A DNA stretch of 12,569 bases from an uncultured Clostridia bacterium (GTDB lineage: Bacteria; Bacillota; Clostridia; Peptostreptococcales; Anaerovoracaceae): contig CAKQOE010000055.1 of NCBI GenBank assembly GCA_934255545.1, positions 1 to 12,569 of the forward strand. Reading direction: 5' to 3'. Below are positions 12,443-12,569 of this stretch, in pieces. Position numbers and translations under genes: made by a program. The notes under the pieces were generated by a model. The model saw nothing but the letters and a program-made list of their open reading frames with translations. It ran no database searches and was not told where the DNA came from. Numbering within the stretch: the stretch's first letter is position 1; the number at the start of each line of letters is the position of its first letter.

Positions 12443-12569
12443 TTTAAACACCCTCTTGTGTATTTTAGTTGTAGAAAAGTATACGTTTTTGTAATACGGG
12501 GACGCCGATGCCGGCGGCTGATATACGGAACGCTCCGCGTCGCAGAATGGGATGCTTCTAACAGATTAT
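12443..12569 (-). other. Upstream region of pgsA with a GC-rich foldable patch
   Basis: No gene is recognised. The AT-rich part nearest pgsA holds TATACT and TAAAAT -10-like boxes without good -35 boxes. A GC-rich patch at 12501-12541 can pair GACG with CGTC around CCG-ATGC..CGG and CGGA-ACGC-TCCG. No T-run follows on the minus strand. One minus-strand frame stays open from the edge to a TGA overlapping the pgsA ATG, but its translation resembles nothing clear. Confidence 0.4.

Noticed and set aside
536..12539. The 8-mer GCTCCGCG occurring in three separate intergenic regions (536, 2390, 12532)
   Set aside because: The shared stretch does not extend beyond eight or nine bases and is GC-rich, so a dispersed repeat family is not supported within this window.
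12439..12567. Minus-strand frame open from the right edge to a TGA overlapping the pgsA ATG
   Set aside because: Only 42 codons are visible. The translation is Arg- and Thr-rich with no family signature, and a vague likeness to the segment before the radical-SAM cysteines of RimO is too short to trust. It also covers -10-like boxes and the pgsA ribosome binding site.

Overview
The window reads as a stretch of chromosome from an endospore-forming, anaerobic-type member of the Firmicutes (class Clostridia). The basis is a spoIIIAA sporulation gene, an alpha/beta-type small acid-soluble spore protein, strong AGGAGG-type ribosome binding sites, sigma-A-like promoters with TAAAAT or TATACT -10 boxes, and a clostridial housekeeping gene set (recG, asp23, rsmD, coaD, miaB, pgsA). 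Almost all genes lie on the minus strand. Only the spore protein gene and panC are on the plus strand. There are no rRNA or tRNA genes, no CRISPR array, no insertion sequence and no prophage gene that I can see.

Layout, left to right. 1-457: 5' part of spoIIIAA (minus), running off the left edge. 529-2226: a minus-strand operon, rsmD > coaD > a coiled-coil protein resembling SepIVA/DivIVA, with tight or overlapping junctions and a terminator at 529-576. 2227-2499: divergent spacer with an extended -10 promoter for rsmD, an all-GC hairpin and a possible sigma-G promoter. 2500-2700: the spore protein gene (plus). 2701-2800: its structured 3' region and a bidirectional terminator shared with recG. 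2813-6646: the miaB > asp23 > recG operon (minus), with a very good sigma-A promoter at 6685-6713. 6647-6952: divergent regulatory region with a tandem direct repeat and an operator-like palindrome. 6953-7813: panC (plus). 7849-7893: bidirectional terminator. 7936-10296: a feoA-feoB fusion gene (minus). 10297-10510: its promoter and leader, which can fold as a transcription attenuator. 10511-11872: a MATE-family exporter, and 11909-12442: pgsA (both minus). 12443-12569: a GC-rich foldable upstream patch.

Functionally, most of the window is housekeeping. It covers tRNA (miaB) and rRNA (rsmD) modification, recombination-dependent DNA repair (recG), coenzyme A supply at two steps (panC makes pantothenate, coaD makes dephospho-CoA), phospholipid synthesis (pgsA), ferrous iron uptake (feoAB) and drug or metabolite export (MATE). 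Two sporulation genes are interspersed. I found no convincing multi-gene undescribed system. The most promising novel items are small: the predicted attenuator leader and -35 dyad controlling feoAB, the His/acid-rich linker inside the FeoA-FeoB fusion, the operator-like repeats between miaB and panC, and the SepIVA-like gene coupled to coaD.
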